Part shown: piece by piece, positions 44,900-55,178 of the stretch | How positions within the stretch are numbered: the first letter of the stretch is position 1 | How the letters are laid out: each line of letters opens with the position of its first letter | Source of the DNA: Delphinus delphis | Taxonomy: Eukaryota; Chordata; Mammalia; Artiodactyla; Delphinidae | Direction: 5' to 3' | NCBI RefSeq assembly: GCF_949987515.2 | Contig: NC_082695.1 | Span: 87,133,604 to 87,197,603, forward strand | DNA: 64,000 nucleotides | Program-made: the position numbers and the translations under genes | The notes under the pieces: model-generated | The model's database searches: none | What the model was told of the DNA's origin: nothing | Seen by the model: the letters and a program-made list of their open reading frames with translations, nothing else

Positions 44900-46650
44900 A
44901 GGATTGATACTACGGATGCTCACACATGATTCTATTTTCAAAGAACTCACCGCCTCTTCAGGGAGTGGACAGGTGAGATGGAATGTGGATACCATCTAGT
45001 CCATGAGAAGCCAAGGGATGACAATGCTTCCAGTTGAAACCTGCATGAAAGAGGTGGAGATGGTGCCACATCCGAAAGGAAAACTGTGAATTAGTCACTT
45101 GAAGATGGGAGATGGTGGGGAAGATAGTAGAGATAGAGAGGTACCCTCACAGTATCCAAATTATACACATGGGAGTGAAGAACTCCTGGTGTGTCAAGAA
45201 ATTACAAAGAGGTTAAGGCTGTTGCCATGTGAAGTGAAGGTGAAAGTGGGCAAAGATGTGAGGTTGGAGTGGAGCAGGACGGATCACATGTGATCCTGAC
45301 TGTGGGTGTGAGCTTGACTCGCGCAGGACAGCTGGGCAGTGAGGTGGCATATTCGTACCTGGGGGGATTCTCCTGGCTATCTGTGGGCTGTTTCGGAAAT
45401 CCCCAAGTTGATAATGGCTTAAACTGGGATGGCGCTCTAGGGAGAGAAAAAACAAGACAGACTGATTGAAAATTCAGGAAGTAAAACCTGGAGGACTCAG
45501 CTATTAATTGCCTCCAGGGGATGAAATATTCATGACAAATGGCAGTTTTCAAGTTTGAGAGAATAGGTTGATCACAGAGGCCAACAAAGAAGAGTGGAGC
45601 TGGGGAGAAGACCAATGGAGAGGATAACCAGCTCATAAAAGGGAAAACAGGTTCAGCTTGAATTTGTTGAGTCTGAAGTAGTTGTAAAATCCAGGTGACC
45701 GTGACAACCCATGAAACAGGTGGAGGAGTCTGATGCTTGGAGGAGGGTCTGGGCTGAGTCTGTGGGCAGTCACTGAACTGGAGAAGGCAGAGCCCATGAG
45801 AGAGGGTGAACCCATGAGCTCACGCAAGGAAGAGCATACAACAGCAGGAGTTCAAGGGACAGGAGAGCTGATGTGTGGAGAACCAGTGGACCATGGTGGA
45901 CTCAAGGTCAAGAAAGTGGAGTTACAATGCAAGGTGACCAATATCATCAAACCACGGACAGTGATGTAATACAATCCCAGGAAATGATATTTCAGAGTTA
46001 ACTGTTAGGGTTGGGGGTAATTGACCACCATGGTGGCAACGATTTCAGTCACGTGGTGGAATTGAAAGTACGTTACTGGATCCTGAGAAGCAAATGAGCA
46101 GCCTAGAGAGCTGGTGAGAGGTCAGCCTTGGAGAAGTTTGGATGGAAAAGGAGGAGAGAGGTTGGTAGACACAGTACGGTGCACAGTGCAGCAGGGTTTT
46201 CTTTGGGAAGAGGTGGGAGAGCTGTCAGCACATAGGCTGAAGTTAAGAAACCGGGGGAAGGCAATGATAACTATGAGAGTTATCTCTTGATAACTATGAG
46301 AGTTCTAGAGAGATTGCTTTCAGGACCTGGGTTTGGAAGAGAGGGGATAAAGGGCACAGGGTAAGGGTCAGCCTTGCAGTGAGAGTAATGCAAGGAGGAC
46401 CACTCTGGATACAGGTCCCTCTGTGGGTGGGAGCTTGAATGGATGACTGCCTAATGGCATCATTTCCCTCAATTAAGAGGTGAATAGTTTACTGAACATG
46501 AGTGATGGGGAGGTTGTGTAGGGGCTTCTGGAGAGTTTTGAAATTTTGGATTAATCCTGAGAGAGACCGAGCTAGCTAGCCAAGCACGGACCCTGAAAGA
46601 ATTAAGATAAAATTGAAAGCTCATTGATGTGGGTGAACCAATTCATAGGT
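44900..46650 (-). mobile_element. L2 LINE, ~1.7 kb, ORF2 C-terminal region and 3' UTR
   Basis: The purine-rich plus strand follows the reverse complement of L2 in order. CACCGCCTCTTCAGGGAGTG and CAGTTGAAACCTGCATGAAA are the 3' UTR. GATGTGAGGTTGGAGTGGAG, GATAATGGCTTAAACTGGGA, ATCCAGGTGACCGTGACAAC and GGTCAAGAAAGTGGAGTTAC are the ORF2 C-terminal part. TGGAGAAGTTTGGATGGAAA and GAGAGAGGGGATAAAGG-like words lie further into ORF2. Divergence is high and all coding capacity is lost. A 17-bp direct repeat (TGATAACTATGAGAGTT) at about 46265-46305 is local to this copy. The match rests on the order of many weak words. Confidence 0.72.
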
Positions 46651-46719
46651 GGTGCAGACTGTATATGGTTCCAAATGATGGGCTGCATGAGGGTACTCCA
46701 TTGTGGGCACAGAATTGGG

Positions 46720-47256
46720 GTCCCTCTAGAAGAGACCATGCCCTAATCCCTGTGTGATGAGGTACTATGCCCGTGAGTAGGTCACCTTATGAGAAAAAAG
46801 GGACTTTGCAGACACAATTGAGGTGGTTATCAGTTAACCTTAAAATAGGAGATTATCCTGGATTACGTGGGTGAGCCCAGTGTAACCACACAAGCCCGTA
46901 AAGTCGAGACAGAGAAGAAAGTCGCAGAGACTTGAAGTAGGAGGCAAATTTGGCACTGCCTTCAAGGAGGAGGAGACCACAAACCAAGGAATGCAGGAGG
47001 CTGTAGGAGTTGAAGACGAGCCCGGTGGACCAGAGTCCACATCCACACAGGAGCAAGCTCTGCCCACAAGCTGAGCCCGGAAGTAGATTCTCCCTCAGAG
47101 ACGCCAGACTCCAGGCCAAGTGAGACCCTGAGCGGAGAATCTGCCTCTCCGCCCTGGACTGTGGACACACAGAAACTGCAAGATGATCAGTGGGTGTGGC
47201 TCTGCATGGCTCCGTTGGTGCTGATTTGTTACACAGGCGCTAGAAAACCAACACAT
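46720..47256 (+). mobile_element. Ancient solitary LTR, MaLR/ERVL-like
   Basis: AAAGGGACTTTGCAGACACA, GAGATTATCCTGGATTACGT, GGGTGAGCCCAGTGTAACCA, AAGGAATGCAGGAGGCTGTA, GTGAGACCCTGAGCGGAGAA, AAACTGCAAGATGATCAGTG, GATTTGTTACACAGGCGCTA and GAAAACCAACACAT follow a well-known mammalian LTR consensus ('gattatcctggattatc...gggcccaatctaatcac ... ctgtgagataataaa ... gtaatttgttacggcagcaatagaaaactaatac'). I am sure of the consensus but not of the subfamily name. A solitary remnant with no internal region. Confidence 0.75.
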
Positions 47257-47689
47257 ATTTTCGTGGAAATTAGCAACTCTTACGTTAATCTTGTGTTGGA
47301 GTTTTTCTGGGTGGGTCCAACGAATAGACAGGTTCAAACAACTTGAAAGTGCAGTTGAGTGAGGTACGGATACCCAGCCTGTGGTCTGGGTTATGCAGCA
47401 AAGAGAGATACGGTGTCCTGGGAAGTTGGAGAAACTAGATATCCCAGGATGGCTGGACATCTGTTTTAGTGGAATCCAGGTAGTCGTTCTGTTTTAATTC
47501 ATCCACTCCCCTAAAGCCAGCTCCTATCTGAAAATCTTCACTGACTCAATTTTCACCAAATCCTGTCTTCATTATTCAGTCACTGAAGAATTTTCAGTAT
47601 TGGCTTTTAAGCTACAATATCTTATAGACAGTATGCTTACCATCCCCCTGGCCAAGCCAGCTGCAGTAGGTAGAACAATTGTTCCTAAT
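47257..47689. other. Unique DNA, no gene seen
   Basis: The 121-codon minus-strand frame (47460 to 47095) spans the boundary of the preceding LTR and has no recognisable domain. Nothing else seen. Confidence 0.5.
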
Positions 47690-48050
47690 TCTTTACTCCT
47701 TTCTAACATATTGTGTGGGTCAAAATGATTGCCTTGGTCCCGTGGCGGCGGAATGCATTTCAGGCTGAGTCACGTGACTTGCTCTGGCCCTCGGGCACTG
47801 GCAGATTTAGATGCACAAGCAGAGCTTTGAAATGTGTCTCCACGGCTGGGCTGCCTTCCTTGAACTTGTGCTTTTGCGATGAGAAGTAAAGTCTTGTGCA
47901 GCCACTGCCACCCCGTCTAAACACTGGGCCCAGGGTCAGACTCGTGCAGGGAGCCACCCTAGCTGACTGTCGGATGCGTGAGCACGCAACGAGTGCTGAG
48001 AAGTGCGTGCTGCTGAAATTTGGTTGTTTCATAGCAAAGCTGCCTGATCC
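47690..48050 (+). mobile_element. Probable ancient LTR, family uncertain
   Basis: GAGTCACGTGACTTGCTCTG, GGCCCTCGGGCACTGGCAGA, GCAGAGCTTTGAAATGTGTC and CTTGTGCTTTTGCGATGAGA recall an old LTR consensus ('gtgacttgctttggccaatgggac ... agcagaggcttgaaatgtgc...'). The 3' part is hard to follow. It directly precedes an MST/MLT1 LTR of the same orientation. Confidence 0.5.
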
Positions 48051-48111
48051 ACTGAAAACACTTCCTGGACCTTCCTTTATTTTTACTTTTGCTTGTGACA
48101 TCCCCACCCTC

Positions 48112-48392
48112 CTGCTCTGGTCTGAATGTTTGTGTCCCCCAAAATTCATATTCATTCATCCCCAGTGTGATGGTGTTGGAGCTGGTGCCTTTGGCGGGTG
48201 CTCAGGTCCTATAAAGCAACCCCAGAGCAAAAAAGGGGCTCGTCCACCAACCAGGAAGCAGGCTCTCGCCAACACTGACTCTTCAGGCACCTTGATCTTG
48301 GACTTTCCAGCCTCCAGAACCATGAGGCAGTTGACGATGAGCTACCCAGTTTATAGTATTTTGTTACAGCAGCCCAAACAGACTGACACCCC
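48112..48392 (+). mobile_element. MST/MLT1-type solitary LTR (ERVL-MaLR)
   Basis: TGCTCTGGTCTGAATGTTTG, TGTCCCCCAAAATTCATATT, GATGGTGTTGGAGCTGGTGC, CTTGATCTTGGACTTTCCAG, CCTCCAGAACCATGAGG, TATTTTGTTACAGCAGCCCA and AACAGACTGACAC match the MaLR LTR consensus from 5' to 3' end, with internal deletion. About 280 bp. It has TG at the left; the CA end is decayed. The 174-codon frame at 47896-48420 runs through this and the preceding repeat and is not a gene. Confidence 0.92.
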
Positions 48393-48540
48393 TTCTGTGC
48401 ATAGAATAGTTTTTAGCTAGAAAAATCTGGCCATCTTTCACGTAGAGATCACACCTCTTATCACGCTCCTGAAAGCCATTTTATCACCAGAAGCCAAAGA
48501 AAACGCTTCTGACTGCATATTTTGTTTCTCCAGTAAAATT

Positions 48541-48740
48541 AATCCTTATTCATTATCTCATTTGACCATGAGACCGATTCTACAGGGATAAGTGGGATAG
48601 ATAACATTAGCTCCACTTTGTAAATAATGAGAAAATTAGCGCTCACAGAGGGTGAGTCACTAAATCTTATTGACGCAACCAATGAGGGGCACAGGTAGAG
48701 TTTCAGTCCAGAACCGGAAGGCTTCTCTCTGCGCTCTCGC
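48541..48740 (-). mobile_element. MIR SINE
   Basis: CTCCACTTTGTAAATAATGA, GAAAATTAGCGCTCACAGAG, GGTGAGTCACTAAATC and GTAGAGTTTCAGTCCAGAAC follow the reverse complement of the MIR core. About 200 bp, old. Confidence 0.65.
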
Positions 48741-49149
48741 ACACATTTTGGAGTCTGATCCAGATCATGAACTGCTACAAGGCTCAGTCTAAACAAGCTT
48801 TCTTCTCATCGTATTGGGCACAGGGCTCTTCCCAGAGCAGATGCTGATTAGGTGTCCATTTACTAAAATAATGTGAATGAAAGTTAATTTAATTAGACGC
48901 AGATAGCTCAGTGGAGGGTTTTTATCTACCCAACATGGGCTCTAGGACCCGGGCTTTTCTACCCATGCCTGTGCAGATTGAACCTCGATTTTTTTCCTTC
49001 CTCAGGGGACCCCACCCAACCTTCCCTAAAAAGAGTTTGCTTTGGATTTCCATGAAGTTGTGTTATTCCCAACAAGGAAGGGGTTGAGGTTGTGTGACTT
49101 CTCTCGACCTGTTTTCCACACTCTTAACTGCATGGCTTCATCATAATCA
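48741..49149. other. Unique DNA, no gene seen
   Basis: CAGATGCTGATTAGGTGTCC at about 48838 faintly recalls a MIR/L2 end. Otherwise nothing recognised. Confidence 0.45.
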
Positions 49150-49262
49150 GTCACTGCTACGTCCTGTCTTGTGAATTCCTATCTTTACAACACATGCTCA
49201 GGGGGTGCCCAATAGCTATTACCTGTTGGCTGACAGACTGACCAGCTGACTGACTAGCTGTG
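49150..49262 (+). mobile_element. L2 LINE 3' end with CTGA-type tail
   Basis: ATGCTCAGGGGGTGCCCAAT, AGCTATTACCTGTTGGCTGA and GACTGACCAGCTGACTGACT recall the L2 terminus 'ggcgcccaataaatatttgttgactgactg'. The tandem CTGACTGA end is typical of L2 tails. Short and old. Confidence 0.5.
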
Positions 49263-49424
49263 AATCCTGAGTTCTGGGGCCACAAGGACATTTTCCCTAT
49301 GATATGTGGAGCTGTGATAGAAAAGAAACTGGGAGTCACCTGTGCCAGCACTAAATGGTAACGATGCTCATTGATGTTACACCTATTTATGCCACTAAAG
49401 TGTTTTATTTTGTCCTTAGATTTT

Positions 49425-50155
49425 TTAATTTATTGTTTTATTGAGATATAGTTCATATAGCATAAAATTCACCCATTTAAAGTGTGCCGTTTGGTGGTTG
49501 TCAGTATATTCAGAGTTTTGCAGTCATTGCCACTATCTAATTCCAAAACATTGTCATCACCTCCCGTCACCCCCAACAAGAAACCACTTTATCTGTTAAT
49601 TATCACTCTCCATTCTCCCCTCCTCACTGTCACAGGCAACCACTATTCTACTTTCTGTCTTTGGGATTTGCCTACTCGGGACATTACATGTAAAGGCAAC
49701 CATACCGTATGTGGTTTCGTCTGGTTCTTCTCACTTAGCGTAATGTTTTCAAGGTTCACCCACATTGTAACATGTATCAGTACTTCATTCCTTTTTATTG
49801 TTGAAAAGATATTCCGTTGTATACAGAAACCACATTTTGTTTATCCATTCATTGGTGGATGGACGTTTGGGTTTCTACTTTGAGACCATGATAAATAATG
49901 CTGCTATGAATATTGGTGTACAAGGTTTTGTGTGAACTTATGTTTTCATTTCTCATACGTAGGAGCAGAATGGCTGGGTCACATGGTAACTCTGTGTTTA
50001 ATATTTTGAGGAATTTCCAAACTGCTTTTCAAAGTAGCTGCGCCGTATTCTACGATTCTTCATTTCCGCCGGCAATGTGCGACGGTCCTCAACTGTTTTT
50101 ATCTTTGGTTTCGTTGACTTCTTTTGGCAGTCAAATGTTTTAACTGTTGAGTATT
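49425..50155 (-). mobile_element. Old L1 LINE 3' end (L1MA/L1MB-like)
   Basis: GTTTTATTGAGATATAGTTC, CATAAAATTCACCCATTTAA, CTCACTGTCACAGGCAACCA, CATTACATGTAAAGGCAACC, CACTTAGCGTAATGTTTTCA, GTTTATCCATTCATTGGTGG and GAATTTCCAAACTGCTTTTC are the reverse complement of an old L1 3' UTR and the end of ORF2. About 730 bp. It is intact in order but coding capacity is lost; the 133-codon plus-strand frame within it is antisense to the element. Confidence 0.93.
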
Positions 50156-51464
50156 AATCTGACTGAGAAGTGTCTTTCCTAAAAATAGTGATGGAGAAAA
50201 TAAGCCACGTAAATTCTCCAAGCGCCCATTTGAATCTCATAGTGGTGATTAGATTCATTCATTTATCTTACGAGTGTGGGGTAAATGCATGAATGGCAAA
50301 GAGTGAGAGAACCTTTAAAACCCACATGTCCATTTGGCTGTTCTGTTCTAGTTCTCAATGTAGTTCTCTTGGGTTCTGAAATAATTCATATGGCAGGTGG
50401 GATATGCGGGTCTGATTGCAAGAAGCTTTATGTAATGATTCCTTTTCCTAAAAGAAAAATCCAAGAAAAGCCATGAGAGTCATTCTTGTGGGTCTTTTGA
50501 TGTTCCAGAAACTATGTTTGAAAACTGATTAAACTGCCCTTGTTAATTAGAGAATCACTTCCCTGAGAACACAGAGGAAGTGACAACGTACCCCAACCTC
50601 ACACCTACCACTGTTCTTACATCACTGACATCTGAAAAATAAGAAAGACTGCTGAGCCAAACTGCTAGGTATGAAAAGAAGAAAACCTTCTAGAGATTCC
50701 ACGATAGGATCCTTTGTTGGCAAATCACTTAGTAAATATATAATTTAAAAGACCATCTACTATATTTCTTATATAAATCACATTTTAAGCTATTCTCTCC
50801 TCTACGTTCCTAACTTTCAGAGTTTCACATTCAAGAGGAAGTGAATACATTTCACGTTGCAGGAGAAATGTGACAATGGTGTCAAATTTATATTAGTCCA
50901 GTAGGATGCAATTTAGCCATTGGTGGTTAAAAAAAAAAAGAAAAAAAAGAAGAGAGGAGGTATGTGTGTAACAGAGGCATTTTAATACTGAAAAGAAGTA
51001 ATCTCAAGGAATAAAAAAGGCAGACATGCAAACGTCCTTGAGATGGGTCTGTAGGACCTGATAGGTTACTCCACTGAATTCATGAAATCCACACTGGTGA
51101 GAAACCTAAACAAAGGGTCATCCAGTTCAATTTCCCTTGAAAAGATTCCTAAGGATGTAATGACATTTGAAAGCACATCAGGATCCATCAGGATCAAAGG
51201 TTTCCATCAGGGGGAAACGTTAGAATTGCTCCCTATGTCACTGTTAGTAATGCTGTTCCCACCTTCCATCCTGTCTCCTAGGGAATGTTGTGTCTTTTTT
51301 CCCCACCTGTTCTCCTCTTTAACTTCTCCTTCTACGGGGTGCCTCCTTGGACGCCATTTAACTGAATCACTGTTGATCAACAACATCGAATTCCTTCACA
51401 TTAGCTTGGCTTTCAGGCGGAAGGGTTCTTCCTGAAATGGCTGAGCCAGTTTCTCACCCTCTTC
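50156..51464. other. Unique DNA, no gene seen
   Basis: AT-rich. An A-rich tract (AAAAAAAAAAAGAAAAAAAAG) lies at about 50929-50952 with no recognisable body in front of it. The 117-codon frame at 51082-51435 has no recognised domain, and its end overlaps the approach to the candidate splice site at 51465. Confidence 0.45.
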
Positions 51465-51493
51465 TTTTTTCTTCTTTTCTTTTTTTCTTGCAG
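51465..51493 (+). promoter_or_regulatory. Strong splice-acceptor-like signal
   Basis: An almost pure pyrimidine tract (CTTCTTTTTTCTTCTTTTCT and so on) runs into TTTTTTCTTGCAG, a near-ideal mammalian 3' splice site, with CTGAG-type branch-point candidates about 40-55 bases upstream. Microsatellite-like C/T sequence can mimic this by chance. Confidence 0.35.
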
Positions 51494-51724
51494 GCACACA
51501 GAATGCAAAAGGAACAAGTTTTGCTGTATTTGCATGCCATAGGACGCGTTCGTTTCTATTCCTTGTGGATGGCTGGCAGCACTCCCTGTGCAATTGAAGA
51601 GAGAACAGCAACTCACAAAGAAAGCAGAATTCTTTTCAAGAGCGTGGGGAAGGAGCTTACAAATCGCTCTATCAAGCCCCGCACCGTCCTGGCGGGTTCG
51701 TCTTCCCTCGGAGGAGATAGGAAG
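51494..51724 (+). other. Candidate internal exon, 231 nt, open in one frame
   Basis: Between a strong acceptor-like site ending at 51493 and a donor-like GAAG|GTAACC at 51724/51725 lie 231 bases, exactly 77 codons, open in the frame starting at the first base (Ala-His-Arg-Met-Gln...Gly-Gly-Asp-Arg-Lys). Both boundaries fall between codons. The predicted segment is basic, without membrane span or known motif, and I recognise no family. The donor lacks the usual A/G-A-G at +3 to +5. Either an exon of an unseen gene or lncRNA, or coincidence. Confidence 0.25.
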
Positions 51725-51899
51725 GTAACCTTTGATATAATACTTTCTTAAAAATCCTGAGTGAATAAAGGAGTCCTTGAGAGAAAGTTCCCAGATATGG
51801 ATTACCTATAAAAAGAATAAAAGGAATGAACATTGAAGATTTTTCATCACCGTAAACAAATAATTTGTGATCCCTCTGCACTCAAACCACAAATAGGAC
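51725..51899. other. Unique spacer
   Basis: AT-rich DNA downstream of the candidate exon. Nothing recognised. Confidence 0.5.
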
Positions 51900-52330
51900 C
51901 AAGAATTAGAAGTGCCCCTAGCTGACCGGCATATACATATATCATCGGTCCAGTGTAATGAAGATTACCTGATAAAGATCACAATATGACAGCTTTCCTT
52001 TTGCACTGGCCGCTGAACAGCCAGAAACGGTTTTCTGCGGCCGGCCAGCTATCGATCCAGCCCTTTCTTGTCAGTGATGCAGTTAATGGGAATTCCACAG
52101 GCAAATAAAAGCTACATTTTGTCTTCATTTTCATCTGAAATATGAGCTGGTCCTTTGTACTCTAGACAGTCATTTATTACTCATTTTCCTTTATTGATGT
52201 TTATGAGCTGAAGCATAAAATTATTCTCAAATGTACTTTAATTGAGGCAGCAGTTAACATGGGAACCGTGATTACCGATGCACCGTCAGAGGCATGGAGT
52301 CCATGAATCAAGGTTTGCTTTCCGTTGGTC
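51900..52330. promoter_or_regulatory. Conserved-looking unique block
   Basis: CAGCTTTCCTTTTGCACTGG, GCAGTTAATGGGAATTCCAC, TCATTTATTACTCATTTTCC, CTTTAATTGAGGCAGCAGTT and GTGATTACCGATGCACCG are unique, balanced and transposon-free. CpGs survive in GGTTTTCTGCGGCCGGCCAG. The texture strongly resembles conserved non-coding developmental enhancers. Needs alignment. Confidence 0.33.
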
Positions 52331-52749
52331 TTGGAGGCAGCACAGGGTAGAGAGTATCCTTAAAAAGCAACTGGGCTGGAGCTGCAGGAATATGTCGATT
52401 TATCTTCATAGGTGGTGAGGGGAAAGCAAGGGCCCCATCCTTAGCAGCAGCCGCAGAGGGGTTCTTGTACTTGACATTCAAGGGCTGGCTTTCCTAGCAT
52501 AAGGGAAACGTCTCCTAAATCATTTTATCATTTTAAAAATAGTTGGAGCAAATCTTTCTTTTGAAAATATTCGAGCTACATTATTAGCCCTCCAAAGCAT
52601 CGGTGATGGTACCGCTGGACACACAGTCCGCGGCCATACACAGCACCTGGCAGCCCAGTAACTCAATTCATTCGTAAAATGGGAAGAACAATCAATACCG
52701 TGGAGAGGTATTTTTTTATATGCAGTTATTAACTCATAAGCTACAGTAT
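52331..52749. other. Unique DNA, no gene seen
   Basis: Mixed-composition sequence between two conserved-looking blocks. Nothing recognised. Confidence 0.45.
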
Positions 52750-53110
52750 ATCTCATCTCATTTCGACAACAGCTGAGGTCTCCATCTTCCCCTGGAGACC
52801 CCTGCAGGTCCCATTATGAGAATCATAAATAATATGTGCTAATGAGATATGAATTGATTATGTTGGAAAAGCTGACATTTTCATCCATCATTCTAAATGA
52901 TGTTTAACAATGGATTACCAGCCAGTAATTCCTCTGATATGAGATTAAATAAAATAGTCGGCTGTTTCAGCAGGCTAGCTCAAGGAGATGGCAATAAATC
53001 TGCTCAATTACTGTATTACCAATCCGTTTTTCACTGCTAAGGATATTATTATTTCATTTAGACTTGTTCATGCATCATAGATTATTTTATTTCAGGCAGT
53101 CAGTGGGAGA
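52750..53110. promoter_or_regulatory. Conserved-looking unique block
   Basis: GTGCTAATGAGATATGAATT, TGATTATGTTGGAAAAGCTG, CAGCCAGTAATTCCTCTGAT, TCTGCTCAATTACTGTATTA and GTTCATGCATCATAGATTAT form 350 bp of unique AT-rich DNA dense in TAAT cores, with no repeat similarity. Of all blocks in the window this one looks most like a deeply conserved enhancer. Confidence 0.35.
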
Positions 53111-53984
53111 AACCGCGGCATTTTCTCCATACAGCCGCTGAGCGGTGGCCATGGCGGAGTACAGTAACTGCCCCTCCATGGGCCCCAAACACCCCCAGGA
53201 GAGGTTGCCCAGCTGCCCCGTGCCGCAGCAGGCTGCGTGCAAGCCGCACTTTAGAAAGACGCATTTTGCTTTCAACCTAATTTTCTTTACTTATCTGAAA
53301 AGTCTCAACCAAAGGATACTGCCTCAGAAACCGATCGATCGAAACGAGATTATTAGATCCTCTAAGATGATTTGGTCTTCATCTCAATCCTGTAGTAGAT
53401 TGAGAATTAGATCACAGAGACCATTCTTTGGCTGTGCAAATTAGATTACCAGCCCCTGCAATACAAAGGTGGCCATTCTCCCTCGTGCCAAACACACAAA
53501 CAACTTACACACTTTATTGATGAGTAAACGGGACGCGCGGGAAGCACCCCCCTGGCGTCCCTGGTATCACTCATCATCTCTAAGAGTCTGAGTAAAGTTT
53601 GGGGCCCGAGCCCAACGACTGTCTGTGATAGGAAAAGAAAAGCGGGATGGGTTGCCTTAAAATGAAGCATTTGTTACTTCCTGGCATCCTTCCCATAATC
53701 AACTATGTATTAATTGGTTTACTGAAGAGCATATGGGCATGGGCTCCAGACCTAGGCCCCGTGCCCAGCAGTGCACATGTAAGAGGGACACGGAGGACAT
53801 CCACACCGGCCCCATCAACACCTCCACGCACACCCAGGTCCCCGCCCACCTGCCTTTGCTCCATGGCCTTCCTTGTCCCCCACAGGTGTCCAGCAGCAGG
53901 TGGCCCTGAGTGGCCTCTGAGGCCCTCACACCTCTTGCCTCTAGGACTCTTGGTTGACACAGAGGCATGAGATGGGCCACCAGC
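53111..53984. other. Unique DNA, no gene seen
   Basis: 53100-53240 is GC-rich with a 99-codon plus-strand frame (53145-53444) of no recognised family. 53750-53960 is GC-rich with overlapping frames of 107 codons on the plus strand and 95 and 85 on the minus strand, again without a recognised domain. Confidence 0.45.
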
Positions 53985-54176
53985 ACACGCAGCCCAGAAG
54001 TACCAGGGGATTCATGTCACAGTGACAAGCCGCTGACCGGAGCTGGTCGGATTCTCTTCTCTTCTTACCCCAGACAGACAACACGCAGCCCAGAAGTACC
54101 AGGGGGTTCATGTCACAGTGACAAGCTGCTGACCGGAGCTGGTCAGATTCTCTTCTCTTCTTACCCCAGACAGACA
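53985..54176. repeat. Tandem duplication, two 96-bp units
   Basis: Unit 1 (53985-54080) and unit 2 (54081-54176) both start ACACGCAGCCCAGAAGTACC and end CTTACCCCAGACAGACA. They differ at three positions (GGGGATTC/GGGGGTTC, AGCCGCT/AGCTGCT, GGTCGGA/GGTCAGA), about 97% identity. Because 96 is a multiple of three, the 88-codon frame at 53967-54233 repeats 32 residues, but nothing suggests it is translated. Confidence 0.97.
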
Positions 54177-55153
54177 GCTTGGAGGAGGTCCTTTCTCCAT
54201 CTCTCCAGGAGATGGTCCAGCAAACCTAAGTAGTGACCACACCAAGCAGGGGCCGCTGGGAAATGCACGCTTCTGTCACCTTTTCCTCCTGCCCCACCTC
54301 ACTGCTGTCTTCCCTCACTCCTGTTCCCTGGGACTGCGGCCCTAAAGGACTCACAGGAGTGAGGAAGCCTTTGCTCTGGCTCTGGTTTCTGGGGAACACA
54401 GGCTAAAACACCGTGTGACCCTGGAAAGCAGACCTCAAAGGAGAATTGTGGGTCTGAGCTATTCCGTGTCCAGCAGCGATGGAGAACCTGTTGCTGGTGG
54501 TAAGTAGGTGGTGGTACCTTCCATATGCAGCTGCTTGACCATTTCTAAGGATGCTTCTGTGGCAAGTCAGGATAAAACACAAGACGGTGAGATGCTTGGC
54601 TATGTGGTAGCTGTGGTTCTTGCATGGGATAGATCACTGATAATTATCGGATTAAGGATTGTGGAATGGACAGCCTTTGGATGTCTTGGCAAATGGAAAC
54701 AAGAGGCTCAAAGGAGCCCAATCCCACTCAGACACTACAAAAACCAGAGGCCTCCATGGCAGAATTCCAGGAAAGCCCATCTCCAGCCGAGAGCTGCCTT
54801 TCCCTGCCTGAGGACCCGGCAGAGGCCTCACCCGTGCAGGTGTCTCACAGAAGAGCCTTGTTCTCCTCACCTCTGCCAGTTTGCTCAGCCACGGTCTCCA
54901 GACCCCCAGGGAGGAGGTCATGTCTCAGCACAGTCTGTGCCGGGAAGTGTCGCCCCAGCTCCACGTTGAACAACTCACGTGCTGAAGGATTGAGCCTACA
55001 AACAAGATGCTCCCACATGGTACGGAGTCGGTTCCAGCACTGGCTCAGATTTCTTAAGAGAATGGTAGTCAGCTTGGTTCCAATCAGTGCATACATGACT
55101 AACTACAGAATACTGTTCCCATCAAAATGTAGCAACATGGTGTTGGTAAGTGC
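54177..55153. other. Unique DNA with long frames, possible retrocopy body
   Basis: The plus-strand frame at 54666-55202 (178 codons) and the 153-codon frame at 54508-54969 overlap; the first ends in a poly-Lys artefact of the A-run. The region is not AT-rich and ends directly in a 25-base A-tract, as a retrotransposed transcript would, but I recognise no parent gene or repeat, and no AATAAA lies just upstream of the A's. Confidence 0.35.
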
Positions 55154-55178
55154 AAAAAAAAAAAAAAAAAAAAAAAAA
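55154..55178 (+). repeat. (A)25 tract, possible retrocopy tail
   Basis: Twenty-five uninterrupted A's after GTTGGTAAGTGC. AAAGGAAAATTGTATGGG just at and after its end loosely matches AAAGGAGAATTGTGGG at 54437-54452, a possible decayed target-site duplication. Confidence 0.6.

Noticed and set aside
46265..46305. 17-bp direct repeat as an insertion target-site duplication
   Set aside because: Only seven bases lie between the copies, so there is no inserted element; it is a local duplication inside the L2.
47896..48420. 174-codon plus-strand frame as a gene
   Set aside because: It runs through a probable LTR and an MST/MLT1 LTR.
53967..54233. Protein with two 32-residue repeats
   Set aside because: The repeat comes from the 96-bp tandem DNA duplication in a short unsupported frame.
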